A stretch of 64,000 bases of DNA, from contig NC_079243.1 in NCBI RefSeq assembly GCF_028009165.1, forward strand, positions 1,550,001 through 1,614,000, given 5' to 3'. The notes under the pieces are model-generated. The model worked only from the letters and a program-made list of their open reading frames with translations. It made no database searches and was not told the origin of the DNA. The translations under genes and the position numbers were made by a program. Origin of the DNA: Akanthomyces muscarius (Eukaryota > Ascomycota > Sordariomycetes > Hypocreales > Cordycipitaceae). Shown here in pieces: positions 24,216 through 36,123 of this stretch. Positions within the stretch are counted from its first letter, which is position 1; each line of letters opens with the position of its first letter.

Positions 24216-25180
24216 GCTGGCCCACGGCTCCGTCGCCCTGCCGGCAACATGCGCTGCGGAACACCAGTCTCTGCAGCAATTCACATGCGGGCCGCACCTA
24301 CAGGGCGTGTTTGGGGATTAGTTTCCCCCCCGGCTAGAAGCATAGCCTTTCGGCCATGGCAAGTACTGCATGCACCCTCTCGCAGCAGTCTGGCTGGGGC
24401 TTGGGAAAACTGACTTCCCACTAGCACCTCTAGGGACGACGGACCAATCCACCAGTGCGCGAGAAGAATGAGGAGATGCAGTCGTATTATTTATTCCAAC
24501 AAACTCGGGGGCTACCAACACATGGTATTGGCCTGCACGCTTCGTCGCAGCGAGGCAGCGTCTCTGTTTCATTTTTTCTAAACATGGGTAAGGTTGGAAG
24601 AGAGGACAAAGCATGCTTTAGCTTAGCATTCCGGCGCGACGACCCGATATGCTACGGGCCAGGATGTTTCTTTTGGCTTGTCGGTCGCTCGCTTTCCTAG
24701 CAGTCAGGCAAGCCCAGCCGTAGTCTAGGGCAATACGAATATGATACCCCCCAATATGCGTGCATTGTAATGCAATGGAATGGCTGTGACTAGATATCCT
24801 CTGGTGGGGAGAGATGTTAATGCAGGCACATAACCTGGCGTCGTCATTGGCCGGGTCCTTGGAGCGTATTTCCGTCGGGGAACCGCCTCCTGATACCGCG
24901 TCGTGGGGTAACACAGTGCAACTACGGGCATCACAGACATGTGTTGAGAAATACTGGTACGGATACTGAGTTTTTCTCTGGCATGAGATCTTTTTGATCT
25001 CTCAAATTGAACACCGCTGCTGGCAGGCATTAGTCGCAAACCGACCACACCACGATATAACTGCGTCAGGGAAAATAGACAGCAATCTATGGGGTATAAG
25101 GGAAATAGACGAGAAAAAACAGCGCCAATTTTGAATTTTTTGAAATAACCAATAAGCAAAACCGTTATGTTTCTCTCTTT
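24216..25180. other. convergent 3' flanks of eIF1 and EOS1
   Basis: 965 bp between convergent stops. No coding frame or RNA gene recognised. Confidence 0.55.
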
Positions 25181-26382
25181 TTACAACTCGGCCCTTTCTC
25201 GCTCAATCGTCCCTTTGATCTGCGCAAAGTAGTGCAGCGCATCGTTCCAGAGGCGACTGCCGTGGACCACGACCGGCATGGTGGGGTAGTCGGGCTGAAA
25301 GGCCAGCATGTGGGCGAGGAGGGCGACCATGCTCATGTAGCTGGCGATGGAAAAGACATTGACCGAAGTGGATGTCTCTTTGCGAATGTTTATTCGTTGG
25401 TGGCTGATGTGGTAGCACACTGTGAGTGTCTAAGGGGGGCACGTGTCAGCCTTTTGAGCATGCGATGGATGTCAAGATGGTGAAAAAGCAGACGTACCGT
25501 TGCGATCCCGATCCAGCCAGGGAGCAGCAGACGCGGGTCCTGGAACCCGCCAGAGAGGGAGAGGGTCTCGAGGGTGAGGTAGGCGTTTATTACGTCGATG
25601 GTGAGGAGTCGAACAATGGTGGCTTGCGGGGTATAATTGATGAGCCTAGCATTCGGGGGATCAGCGGTCTTCTGTCTCAATCTGCCAAACAGTTCACAAG
25701 TCTGCAACATACCATCGAGACATTAAGCAATCAGTAAAGAAAAAAGACAGGTATCCGCATGCAAAGCACTATTCACACACACATACAGAGCATTAGCAAG
25801 CTTGGTTCCTGACATGTGAAAGACGGAGTGCTGAGGCATGCATACCCATATCGTAGCCAGGGCCGTCTCCGTCAAGGCGTACGGCTCAGACCACCCGTCA
25901 CCGCGATGCAGCGAGGAGGAAAAGGCATTGTGCTCGGGGCCCGGGAGGAAGCGCAGCAGCAGGTGCAGCGCCGAGGGCAGCCCCCACCACGCGGCGGGCA
26001 GGCAGGACAGCAGCCGCAGGGCAAAGAGCCAGGGGTGCCATATCGCGGGCACGTTGAGGACGACGGCGACGCGCGGCTGTAGTATGGACGGGTGGACGGG
26101 CGCTCGGTCGTCTGAGGCGGCGGTGCGATCGCGTTGCTGCTTGCTCGTGGCGGCTCGACTGCTCTTGGGAGTTGTGAAGAGTCGAGATCGGAGTGCGGGT
26201 CCGGGGCCCGTCGTCGTTGTCGTCGCAGCGGTGGTCCGCGTGGTGCTACCGCCGCCGCCCGCGGCGTCGGTATCGGTCGCGGCAATGGTCGAGGTTGTGG
26301 ACGAGGGTGTCGGCGGCGGTGACGATGCCAAAGAGGGCGACGGGCTGGGCGAGGCTCCGGGGAGCCGCCCGCCAGCGACCAT
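25181..26382 (-). CDS. EOS1: ER membrane N-glycosylation protein EOS1
   Basis: Four exons (26382-25846, 25768-25713, 25645-25498, 25429-25181) give 329 residues. The first about 90 residues are Ser/Thr/Pro-rich and low complexity. The conserved part follows: LLSCLPAAWWGLPSALHLL, then CGYLSFFFTDCLMSRWLINY across two splice junctions, ATIVRLLTIDVINAYLT, DPRLLLPGWIGIAT, and TVCYHISHQRINIRKET. These blocks match the EOS1 family as I remember it: polytopic ER membrane proteins linked in yeast to N-glycosylation and oxidative-stress tolerance. About four membrane segments are visible. The 56-nt exon 2 is needed to restore the FFFTD block. Start at 26382 (MVAGG) is preferred over an in-frame ATG at 26565 because the extra residues look like leader sequence. 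Confidence 0.85.
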
Positions 26383-28572
26383 GGCAAGGTAGTCCGGCGC
26401 ACACGCGCTGGAGAAGAGACACAAGAGAGACCTGGAGCGCGCAAAGTTCCCCAGCTGGCTACGGTTGAATTTTCGCTCTCGTGTGCGCTTGGAATAGCGA
26501 AGGAAGAAGGGAGAGAGGTAGGCTGTGTTGCTATCTCGACAGCATTGAGGGAATTGGGCGGACACTGATGACCGGGGGGGTGGCTGCGGTGCAAATGGCG
26601 TAATTAGAAAATAAGAATAAAATGGATGGGATTGATTGAGAAGCTGGGACCATCTATTATCTGCTACCGCCCAGTGCTATTTCCCTAGCGCTGCATTGGC
26701 AAAAGGAATAGCGCCAAATTGGTGGCCGAAAGCTGAGCCGCTAATTACCTTTGGAATAAGGCTGGCCGTGAGCGATCTGGCGAACCAGCGAGGCTGCAGA
26801 GTGGCTCTGGATATGCGGCGACCTAGATACGGCACGGGGCCAGCGACACGGAGATTGGCAAGGTGTGAGATGGTGAAGAAATGATGGCTGCTAGGAGCTG
26901 GATCGGGGATGAAAATGTCTGACGAGCATGTGCCTTCGTCAAATTGGAACGTTTGCTATTCCTGGAGTTGTGCGCCCGGCAGCTCAGTGATGGTGTGGTG
27001 GTGGTGTGGCGGGGACGCTTCCGCGAGGCTGCAGAGGGAGGACTCGGACTGCGGTGTAGATGTGGTTGGTGCGAGGAAAACACAGCAGGTCGCCAAGTAA
27101 GCCAATCCGTGCCTCAGAAGGTGATATGTCATTGCTTTCTGTACTTGAATTTTGTGTTTCTTTTACTCGTAATAATATAGTCATTTAATTTCTAAGGCGA
27201 CCCTGCCGGCACGGCACAGTGCGCTTGATCGGGTGCCTGCCACGTTCTTTGTCGCGGCTCGTATAAGCCACCCGCCGTGCCTTTTCATATTCTTGTTCCC
27301 TTGCCACCAAATCATTGTTTTGCTCAACGTTTCCTTTTCTTTTTCCTTGTTTGTTGTATTTATGTATACCGAACCTCTCCGTGCCTGTGCCGTTTTTGTC
27401 TTTTCGCCACCGCTGTTTGTTTGCTTCCACCGCCAGTCGTTTGCCAGCTGGCAGAGCTTGGCTGCGTTCAGTCATGGCCTGATTCGGGCCGTCATGACAT
27501 CTCCATTCCGCGTTTCGCGGAATTTAGTTCGGTCTGTGCCTTGCAGCTCTCGGCTCTCGCCCCAACGTATTCTCTGCTCGGAGCAAGAATTCCATCCCCG
27601 AAGGCTGACAGGTCGACCAGTACGGCCGCCAACATGTTACACCGGTTCTCTGTCCACCACATGTCTTACCATGATACAGCCAAGATCAAATTTTCGAAAT
27701 TCCATCGCTGTGAAATGTTTCATCATTAGGTATACAAAAAGCTTCCATCTGCGAGTTCGCCGACCCCAAGCGCTCAACTGCAGCACCAACACCCCGGTCC
27801 CCGCACGCAGCACCCATGGTCGCCAAACAGAAACACGTTTTTGCTGCAACTCTCATGCACGTAAGATTAAACATGTTGTAATTGCCAGGCCTCCCCAGCA
27901 TTATATGCCAAAAATATGCGCGTCACGCTATCATTTTCCCCCACCGCAGTTGGAGTTCCGGCCCGCCACTCACCTTGGCTGCCACTCTCACGATGACTGC
28001 CAGGCGACGGGCGTTTTGCAGAAAAGGGCCGACTGTTATTCTGTATTTAGCTTATATAGTTGCTGTTAGGTACTCTGGCAGGCAGCGGCTAGTTGAAGCG
28101 TTGCCTTCAAGCTTTGGTGCCTAATTCACTCTTCTTCCTCTTCGTCTTCTTCTTCCTCCCAACAACACAACTCGACTCGTGCATCTTCATTGCTCACCAC
28201 CCAAATTTGCAACTAAATCTGCTCTTGGTTCTATTTGCACTCAGGAAGCACTCGATATATCTTCTTCAGACTCTCATACTCTCATACCCCTCTTTTCCTT
28301 CTTGTCTTACCTATCTGCTGCACCTTTCCGTATCGTCTTCCGCCACCGCAGCCTCACACCTGCAACTTGCAAACAACGCAAACATTCTTTGGAGATTCTC
28401 CGGCAATTGTATAGCCACATCGTCTGCTCTTGATTTTGGATCATTTCCAATTACGCTTGAGGTTTGTGCTTTTTCCGTTGCAAAATCGGCGCGATCCCTC
28501 CCGTGCTGGCGATGCTTCTCGTGCGCCGTTTGCTCAACGCCCGACGCTCCTCGCCCAACCGCATTCTTCTAG
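26383..28572. other. divergent spacer and long 5' leader of the RRM gene
   Basis: 2.2 kb between divergent starts. The right half (27230-28572) is pyrimidine-rich with several upstream ATGs and open frames, including one of 278 codons with no domain-like composition (27233-28069). It looks like promoter plus a long 5' UTR. Confidence 0.5.
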
Positions 28573-30969
28573 ATGAGGCCGTTAACAGCCTTGGAACTAC
28601 GACAGAATTTCGCCATGAAGTCCTTCTCCCGTTACAGAAATCACCTCCAGCGCGATGGTGAGCGAACCATCCGCAAGTCCGTCTCCTGTGAGCCCCTGCT
28701 CGACATTTCTTCCTCGGACGAAGAGGACCGCACCGGAGGTGAGGACTCTTCGAATGGTGTGTATCAATCGTTTTCTAGTTGTTCAGTTTTTCTTTCTGTT
28801 CATTCTTACCCCTCTCGTTCTCTCTACCCGTCACGGTCCCCGTTGTGTTCACGGCTCAAACTTGCCATTGAAACACGGCGAACTAACACTCTTACAGGTG
28901 CTCGTCTGACATGCGGAAGTTTGACTCCATCTCCTGCCGGCAAGCTGTATGTACCACAAGCCCCTTCTCAATTTCCCAACAGCACTGATATTGCTGCAGG
29001 TTGTTTGCCAAGAAGTCGGCTTCCGAGGCTGCGAGATCCCGTCCTGGCAGCGCCGACTCGTTCCAGGTTGGTGCAAACACCGATGACGACGTCTTTGCTG
29101 AGGACGACGACTCGGTGCTATCCGTCTCTGCAGCCGGTGCTGCTGAAGCAGACGGCACCTCTGAGCACAGTGAAGAGCTTCAAGAGGCTGGCGTCCCCTC
29201 TGTCGACGCCCAGGGAATATATCCCCCCACAGCCTGCATCTTTGCTGCAAAGTAGGTCCTCCTGCTACCTTGCATCAGCTCTCACTAATAAGACAGCCTT
29301 GCGCAATTGTATGATGACAAGACTCTCGAGTATGAAGTCACACGCGCATTTTCAAAGTATGGCCCAGTCTTTGTCAAGATCCGCCGCGACCAACGCCAGA
29401 TGCCTTTTGCGTTCTGTCAATTTACTGTAAGCCATTGCCTGCGAATCCACTCGGCTGGTGTTAACAACTGCAGTGCGACGAACATGCAAGAAAAGCCAAG
29501 GAAGGCGGCAAAGATACTTACATCCTCGGTCGGCAATGCCGCACTGAAATGGCCAAGGCCCATAGTAAGCGTCAACTGTCGCAAACTCTGAAACTTGAGA
29601 GCTGACAAGAGGTAGCCACTTTCATGGTATACAAGCACTCTGGAGACTTTGTCACCGCCGACGAGGCTGTTGCCCTCCTTAGCTCCCTGGGAGAAGTTGC
29701 CGAGGCTGACCAGCTCGATGCCGAAATTCAGCATTCTATGCGTCTCCCCCCTACCATTGTCATCAGGTACAAAATGTACGATCCTAGACGCGACGTGCCG
29801 CTGGTGAGTTTCCTTTTCATCTCAGTCCAACAAACCGTTGCTAACTTGCCGCAGGCTTTTCGGGGACATCGCAAATACAAAGTAATTCCGTACGATCCCA
29901 GGACAACTTCGAACACACGCTCGAACGTCCAGGTGAGCCCAAACAAGGAACAATTTCTTCATCAGTACGATCGTGACAGACGATCCGTCTACATGGGCAA
30001 CCTCCCCATGAACATGACCGAGGAGACTCTCACAAATCTCGTGAGCGCTTGTGGAGAGGTCATTGCTGTCGTTCTTTTCAAGAAGCCAGTTCCAGGCAGT
30101 CCAAGTAGGCAGACATCAACCCATTATGGCTTCCCAGCTAACCATGTAGGCAAAATGACTTGTTTTGCGTTTGTCGAGTTTTCTCGTCCTGACACTGCGG
30201 ACGATGCCATTGAGGCCTTTGTAAGTACCAGCCAACATGTCCTTCACTCAGACAAAAAACGCAGCTAACACACCTTGCACAGAACAACTCGGACATCAAT
30301 GGCTTCCGCGTCCGCGTCGACAGGAAGCAGTCTCGTACCTTTGAGACGCCCCGACGCAGCCTTCCCATGCGCTCGGCCAACTACTCGCACGCAACCTTTC
30401 CCCGTCGTCGCCACGCGCCCGTCATGGAGCCCGTCTCGCCGCTGCACACCATGTTTGATCCGCCGGCCGACCACAAGAAGCCCGTCAGCATGCACAACGC
30501 GGCGCCTGCGGACCCGGATCAGACGCCCAGGACCGCCGAGGAGGCTGCCCAGACCGTCGCCGGCGAGAGCAACCTCTTTACCCCGACGCCCAAAAAGTCT
30601 CACGACGGGGTCGGCGCAGGCGGCAGCAACAGCTTTGCGTACGGCAACATGGAGACGCCCGTGGCCATGCAGCACCAGCATACCTCCATTCCCATGGGCT
30701 GGATGGCGCCCTTTCCCCCTTTCCCCTACGGTCCTCCCATGTCGGCCTATGGCCCGATGACGCCTCACGGTACTCCCGGTGTTATGTACCCAGGCTACAG
30801 CCCAGGACCTTACTACCCCGGTATGTATGACATGTATCCCATGGCATCCCCTACGCACATGATGGCGCCGCCGCAGATGCCCGCACCGGTGCCAGCACCG
30901 CCTACACAGGCCGAAACTCCAACTGAGGCACAGATTCTCGCTGAGCCCATCGTCAAGGAGGAAAAATGA
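28573..30969 (+). CDS. multi-RRM RNA-binding protein with Pro/Met-rich tail
   Basis: Nine exons (28573-28760, 28898-28946, 29013-29251, 29297-29426, 29474-29564, 29610-29803, 29855-30104, 30150-30220, 30283-30969) give 632 residues. The N-terminus has an acidic Ser patch (DISSSDEEDRTGGED). RRM1 (about 153-235) holds CIFAANL and MPFAFCQF. A second, degenerate RRM (about 235-310) starts ATFMVYK. A third (about 339-420) has VYMGNLP and MTCFAFVEF, the RNP2 and RNP1 motifs. The tail is Pro/Met/Tyr-rich (GWMAPFPPFPYGPPMSAYG) and likely disordered. RNA binding is safe to infer; targets are not. The 45-nt intron at 30105-30149 keeps frame, so retention would add 15 residues. Junctions of exons 1-3 are the least certain; an alternative start is the ATG at 28615. 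Confidence 0.85.
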
Positions 30970-31744
30970 ACACTCGGTCAAAAGGTGAATTTGGTTCGTT
31001 GGTTGGATTTTTTTTGTTCGGTTTTATTTATATTTCAAGTTTCAAGGGAACCATCCCGTATCGCGTCTAATACTTTTTATTCTCCATTTGCGCAACGAGT
31101 CGGGGACAGAAACAGGCCAGGGAAAAGGTCATCGGAGCCAAGTTAATGAGGGAGCGAGAGACGACAGACAGACAGACAGGCTGGAGGCACACAGTACACA
31201 GGGTAGGTAGGCCTAAGAACGGCGGCATTCTGAAGAAAACATGGCTACGTTAGGGAAAACAGGAGTATTTCTTATCATCCTTCTTTTTTTTATTAGTCTT
31301 ATCCAGGTTCGAACTAGAGACAATTCTTTCCATTCCACCGGTCCTTTGTCTCTGGTTCCATTTCAGCTGTTCGCCTCATTTAACGCGGTGGGTTCCTGAT
31401 AAGCCTTAACAGGCTACAGCAACGTGCTGGAGCGGGATCCATTAACAGTGGTGTAGCGGATTCGCTAGCGTGCGGGAATACAGCGCTCGTCAGGGGATTC
31501 TTCAGCACGCGAGTCGTGCTAAAGCGACGCGGTGCAGAGCCAAGACGCCCGTTAAAAGCGGGGTTCAATGGGCTGAAAAAAATACTAACCCCCCCCCCCA
31601 TCGGTGACGGATCCCATGATTGAAATGACAAAAACTTTTTCGCGTCTCATTGCTAGTAGTGGTTGGTTTTCTTCCTCTCATCGCATTTGCAATAGAGGAT
31701 CGTGCCTCTCTCACCGGACTCTCCCCAGCTCCGTCGCAATCACA
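30970..31744. other. intergenic, with hairpin-rich GC segment
   Basis: 775 bp. It contains an ACAG microsatellite (about 31164-31182), a T run near 31286, a GC-rich block with short hairpins (31402-31520) and a C run near 31590. No coding frame seen. Confidence 0.5.
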
Positions 31745-34051
31745 ATGGGCACGCCATCGTTCCAGGCGTCCAACGCCATCATCTACCTCACCTATGGCGT
31801 CTTCCTGTACGTCCTGGCCTGGCCCCCGATATCAACACACAACTGTTCTGCAGAGATGAAATGCTAATCTTTTCCCGGTGCGCAGCGTCATGGGTACCGG
31901 TATTGCTTGGAAGTTGCGAAACCAGGCCAAGACGGATTTCCTGTCTAGCAACGGCACTCAGACTGGTCAGATTTTACCTTTGCGCTTGAACAAGAGCGCG
32001 GCCTGCTTATATGCCCTCTCTGTTTGATGTCACATACTGACACGCGCTCGACAGCCTTTCCTCTCGCTCTGAACTTTATCGCCTCTGGTGAGTAAAAGGC
32101 GCAAAAGCATTCGCTCCTGCATAGAGTCCATTTCGGAGCGGTAGCAGCAACGCCTGCCAGCCAGTACTTTTCTCTCTCTCGAGTTCGTGAACTCGATCCG
32201 GCATGCGACATCATTGACTGGAACATGTCAATGCTGGCAAACTTTTCGACGCAACAGGTTCGTACCCTAATTAAAATGATCTTCTTCGTCCTCTCGACCC
32301 GTTTGAGGATTGTTGTTGCTGTTTGGAGGCGACGCTACTAACCCAGAGGGTGCAATCAACACCCTCTCATCACACTCTCAGGGTTGTCTACAGCTTTCAA
32401 CTACACACAACATCCTCTACGGGGAAGAGAGGATGCGGCTCACTACGGGCGCTGAGCTGAATATGCCACGAGCGACATCCAACCCATGCCTTGTCATAGA
32501 GCAATGGGAGATGTCGCTCGTGGCTACCACAGCGAGGCTGAGATGAAACCGTGATACTCGATCAAGTTAATGCTTGCGTGAGAAACGTGCTGCCGCTCCA
32601 GAAAAATAATCTGCTCCCCTCTCTCTTACCCGTCCCATTTGATCAAACTAACGCACTCAGCCCTCGGCTCCGGCATCCTCTTCTCCTACCCGGAGCTCGC
32701 CACCATTGCCGGCGTGCAGGGCCTCGTCGTCTACGCGCTCGCGTCGGCGCTCCCCATGCTCGTCTTTGGCTACCTCGGCCCCATCATCCGGCGCAAGTGC
32801 CCCGAGGGCTTCGTCCTCACCGAGTGGACGCGCCAGCGCTACGGCACCGCCGGCATGCTCTTCCTCAGCTTCCTCACGCTCGTCACCCTCTTCCTCTACA
32901 TGGTCGCCGAGCTGTCCGCCATCGGGCAGGTCGTCAGCACGCTCACGGGGCTCGACGGCCTGCCCGTCGTCATCGTGCAGTGCGTCGTCACGACCATCTA
33001 CACATCGCTCGGCGGCTTCAAGATTTCCTTCCTCACCGACGTCATCCAGGGCGGCATGGTCGTCGGCCTCATCATCATCGCCACCATCACCATTGGCGTC
33101 AAGACGGAAATCAAGACGGAGCTCATCGACTCGTCGGGCCTCACCAAAGCCAACCTCCTCGGCTGGCAGCTGCTCTACATCCTGCCCGTCGCCGTCCTCA
33201 CCAACGACTTCTTCCTGTCCAACTTTTGGCTCCGCACCTTCTCCTCCAAGACGGACAAGGACCTCCGCGTCGGCGTCACCATGGCCATGGTCGTCATCCT
33301 CTGCGTCCTCACCCTCGTCGGCTGCACGGGCCTCATCGCCGCCTGGTCGGGCGCCTGGCCCGGCGACCCGCCGCAGGCCGGCTCCCTCGCCTTCTTCGCG
33401 CTGCTCGAGCAGCTGCCCAGCTGGGTCGTCGGCATCGTGCTCGTCATGGTCGTCAGCCTGAGCACCGCCGCCTTTGACTCGCTGCAGTCGGCCATGGTCT
33501 CGTCGGCCTCCAACGATCTCTTCCGCAACCGGCTCAACATCTGGTACATCCGCGTCTTTGTCGTTCTCGTCATCGTCCCCGTCGTCGTCCTCGCGCTCAA
33601 GGCGCCCTCGGTCCTGCAAATCTTCCTCATCTCCGACCTCGTCTCGTCGGCCGCCGTGCCCGTGCTCTGCCTCGGCCTGGTCCCGCAGTTTTGGTTCTGG
33701 CGCGGCTTCGAGTTCGTCGTCGGCACCCTCGGCGGCATCCTGACCGTCTTCATCTTTGGCGCCTGCTACTACGGCGACGCGCACCGCGGCGCCCGCCTCA
33801 TCCTGCTCGAGGAGGGCCTGTACGCCCAGGACTGGTCCGTCTTTGGCGCTTTCGTCGCTGCGCCTGTCGGCGGTCTGATCTGGGGCTTCATCGCGCTGGC
33901 ATGCCGCGTGGGCTTCCAGTTTGCCAAGGCCAGGATCACGGGCGGTCGCTTTGACGCTCTGGACAGGCCACTGGATCACGTCCGTCCTCTGAGCAGCGAC
34001 GGCGAGGTTGTCGAGGAGACGATCTCGACCGACGCTGGCAAATTTTTCTAG
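31745..34051 (+). CDS. sodium:solute symporter family (SSF) transporter
   Basis: Four exons (31745-31806, 31886-31965, 32055-32087, 32661-34051) give 521 residues. Three short 5' exons encode MGTPSFQASNAIIYLTYGVFL, then VMGTGIAWKLRNQAKTDFL and FPLALNFIAS; the last joins to ALGSGILFSYPELATIAG, restoring the SSF TM1-TM2 region. About 12-13 membrane segments follow, with VSLSTAAFDSLQSAMVSSASND as the conserved SSF helix near the substrate site. Yeast Dur3 (urea/polyamine uptake) belongs to the same superfamily; the substrate here cannot be stated. The tail is acidic and cytosolic. The third intron is 573 nt, far longer than its neighbours, and contains a 60-nt foldback. GC content of exon 4 is high. 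Confidence 0.88.
32465..32524. repeat. 60-nt inverted repeat inside the symporter intron 3
   Basis: GCCACGAGCGACATC at 32465-32479 is the perfect reverse complement of GATGTCGCTCGTGGC at 32510-32524. Inside the 30-nt loop, CCCAT (32483-32487) can pair with ATGGG (32504-32508), lengthening the stem after a small internal loop. The structure lies in the middle of the unusually long intron. Confidence 0.8.
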
Positions 34052-34357
34052 AGCGAATTGCATACGGTGTAAAAATCATGTGCCTTTATTTCTCTTTAGT
34101 CATGTACGCCGAAAAATCAGGAGTTGGATAGACATGCGGGTATACGGCTGTAAATAGCAGGGTTTTGGCCCGACGGGCTATTCTTATTTAATTTCTTTGG
34201 AGAAGCATGGCTTTTGTTGGCATACTTGTGATGCCACCTGTCTTATATATAGTACAAAATTAATCCATCGCTTTTTCCGGAATATACATGCGCACTCCTT
34301 GTTATACATTGTTTTGAGATGCGATATCTTCATCAGCTCCCATCCTCCATTCCACAT
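34052..34357. other. convergent 3' flanks of symporter and MBA1-like gene
   Basis: 306 bp, AT-rich. No gene seen. Confidence 0.6.
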
Positions 34358-35402
34358 CTAGACCTTGTCCTTCCAGCCCGCGCGGTGCGCCGTCTCCTTC
34401 AGGATGACGGCCTGCTCCTGCTTGTACTTTTCCGCCGTGGTGCCGCCGGTGGTGCCCCATATGCGCCACTGCGTGCTCGGGTACGTCTTGGTGTCGGTCG
34501 CGCGCGCGAGCACCACGTACTCGATCTTGTCCTGCACACGGAGGCTGCCGGGGACCACCTCGCCGTCGGCCTTGCGGTGCCGCGACAGCTGCTGCTGCGA
34601 CGACAGCGCGACAACGGCCTGCTCTGTGAGCACCGTCTTGTCGTACGGGTTGATGGGGTGGATCAGGTGGCTGGCGATGCGCGGGTACACGAGCGTGCGC
34701 GTGTTCTTGACGTACTCGAAGCGCACCGTCTCGGCGGCGCTGCGCCGGTCAATCGCCGCGTGCAGCTGCTTGGCGAAGCGCGGCATGCACAGCCGCGCAA
34801 TCGTCGCCTTGTCGCCTGCCGCAAAGGCCTCGAGCATCTCGCGGTACATGGCGCGCGCCGTCGGCGCAATCTTGGCGCGGTGCGCCTTCCACAGCGGCCG
34901 CTTCGTCCAGCTGGGCATCGAGCCGAGCTTGATCGTGAGCACCGAGAGGATGCACTGCGTGTAGCTCTTGGCGCGCCACCACTGGTACCGGAGGAGGTCG
35001 AGGGGGTTCTTGGGTCGTTGGGAGAATGGGACCGGGACAAACGTGCCTACTCCTCTGGTTAGACTTTTCCTTCTTTCTTTCTTTCTTTTTTTCTTTTTTT
35101 TTAAAAAAAAATGCGAATTGATTTAGGTATTGTGGTGGTATCGTACCGGGAAACAATGGCCCGCCGCCGTCCTTGAAAACATCCATGGCCGCGGACTTTT
35201 GCATCTGCGACATGGTCTGCTCCCTGGTCGCGCTGCGCTCGCCCATCTTCTGCTGATGGCTCATGGCTCGGTTGATCTTGTCGCGCGAAATTTGGGCGTA
35301 ACCACGTGTGGTACCGGCCCAGGGCATGCGAACGGCCATTGAGCTACTCCTCTGCGTGGCAGCGACAGCAACTTGCGTCGCTGGCCGACGCAGCGACGCC
35401 AT
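34358..35402 (-). CDS. MBA1: mitochondrial MBA1/mL45-like (Tim44-like fold) protein
   Basis: Two exons (35402-35147, 35046-34358) give 314 residues. Start at 35402 sits in a GCCATGG context and begins an Arg/Ser/Thr presequence (MASLRRPATQVAVAATQR) typical of mitochondrial import; upstream in-frame ATGs at 35417 and 35432 are possible. The mature part contains NPLDLLRYQWWRAKSYTQ, a helical LWKAHRAKIAPTARAMYREM segment, and a C-terminal domain with VQDKIEYVVLARATDTKTYP and STQWRIWGTTGGTTAEKY. This arrangement fits the Mba1/mL45 family, which docks the mitochondrial ribosome at the inner membrane near Oxa1. Assignment is by remembered family pattern. The 100-nt intron carries a long T/C tract as written on the plus strand. 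Confidence 0.72.
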
Positions 35403-36123
35403 GGCTCTCGAAGGCATTGTCGTGGATAGCACCAGTGTTCAGTCGTTTCTTGGCCTCGTTCAACGCCAGAGCGTATTGACGTCGTTTCGGCCCGGCGTGA
35501 AGGGGAAGAGGCGGGCAACTGTAGCACGCTGGTTGGGGGGAAGACACGACGAATGGGGAGCTCGATATTTTGCTTCTGTAGTCGTTATTGTCGAGATGGA
35601 GCCCTTTTTTTTCACAGGTGGCCGGCCGTTTGGGTTTAGCGTCAATCGTCGGGCGGCGCAGTGTCGGATATTAGTCGGGAGCTGCCCGCTACCCTACAGC
35701 TCAAAGCACGACGTGAAAGCGTGTCATTGCTCGCCAAACACATTCTTGGTTTGAGCTAAATTGTAATTGTGCTGTTATTTGCACAGTGCATCCAATTTTA
35801 TAGAATACATGGGTTAATTGGACGTGTTTGCGGTTGGAAATGGTGGTCGCACAGGTCAGCTCCAGTACAGCAGCCAACCTTCCAATATCGAAAAGTTGCG
35901 ACAGCTCAGGATACCAAGCTTCAACCATTCGCGCTTGCACTTCCGTCTCAGCCCCCAAGGACTCAGACTAGTGAGAAAAATCGTCGAGTTACAACAACAG
36001 TACACGAGAATACCGCAGTTACCCAATTAGCACCAATCTGTGTGCAGTTCGCACTCTTACGGGAGGTGTTTCCCTGACCACACCGTCCTCTGCCGTCCAT
36101 TTTGCATACCACGCACACCAGTG
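35403..36123. other. divergent promoter region of MBA1-like gene and CIA30
   Basis: 721 bp shared by two divergently transcribed genes for mitochondrial proteins. No coding frame seen. Confidence 0.55.

Noticed and set aside
27233..28069. 278-codon plus-strand frame
   Set aside because: Composition is Ser/Pro/Arg/Cys mixed without conserved blocks; more likely part of a leader or promoter. Kept as a finding about the leader only.
32657..34063. 468-codon minus-strand frame opposite the symporter
   Set aside because: Asp/Glu-rich mirror of a GC-rich membrane-protein exon; no domain-like pattern.
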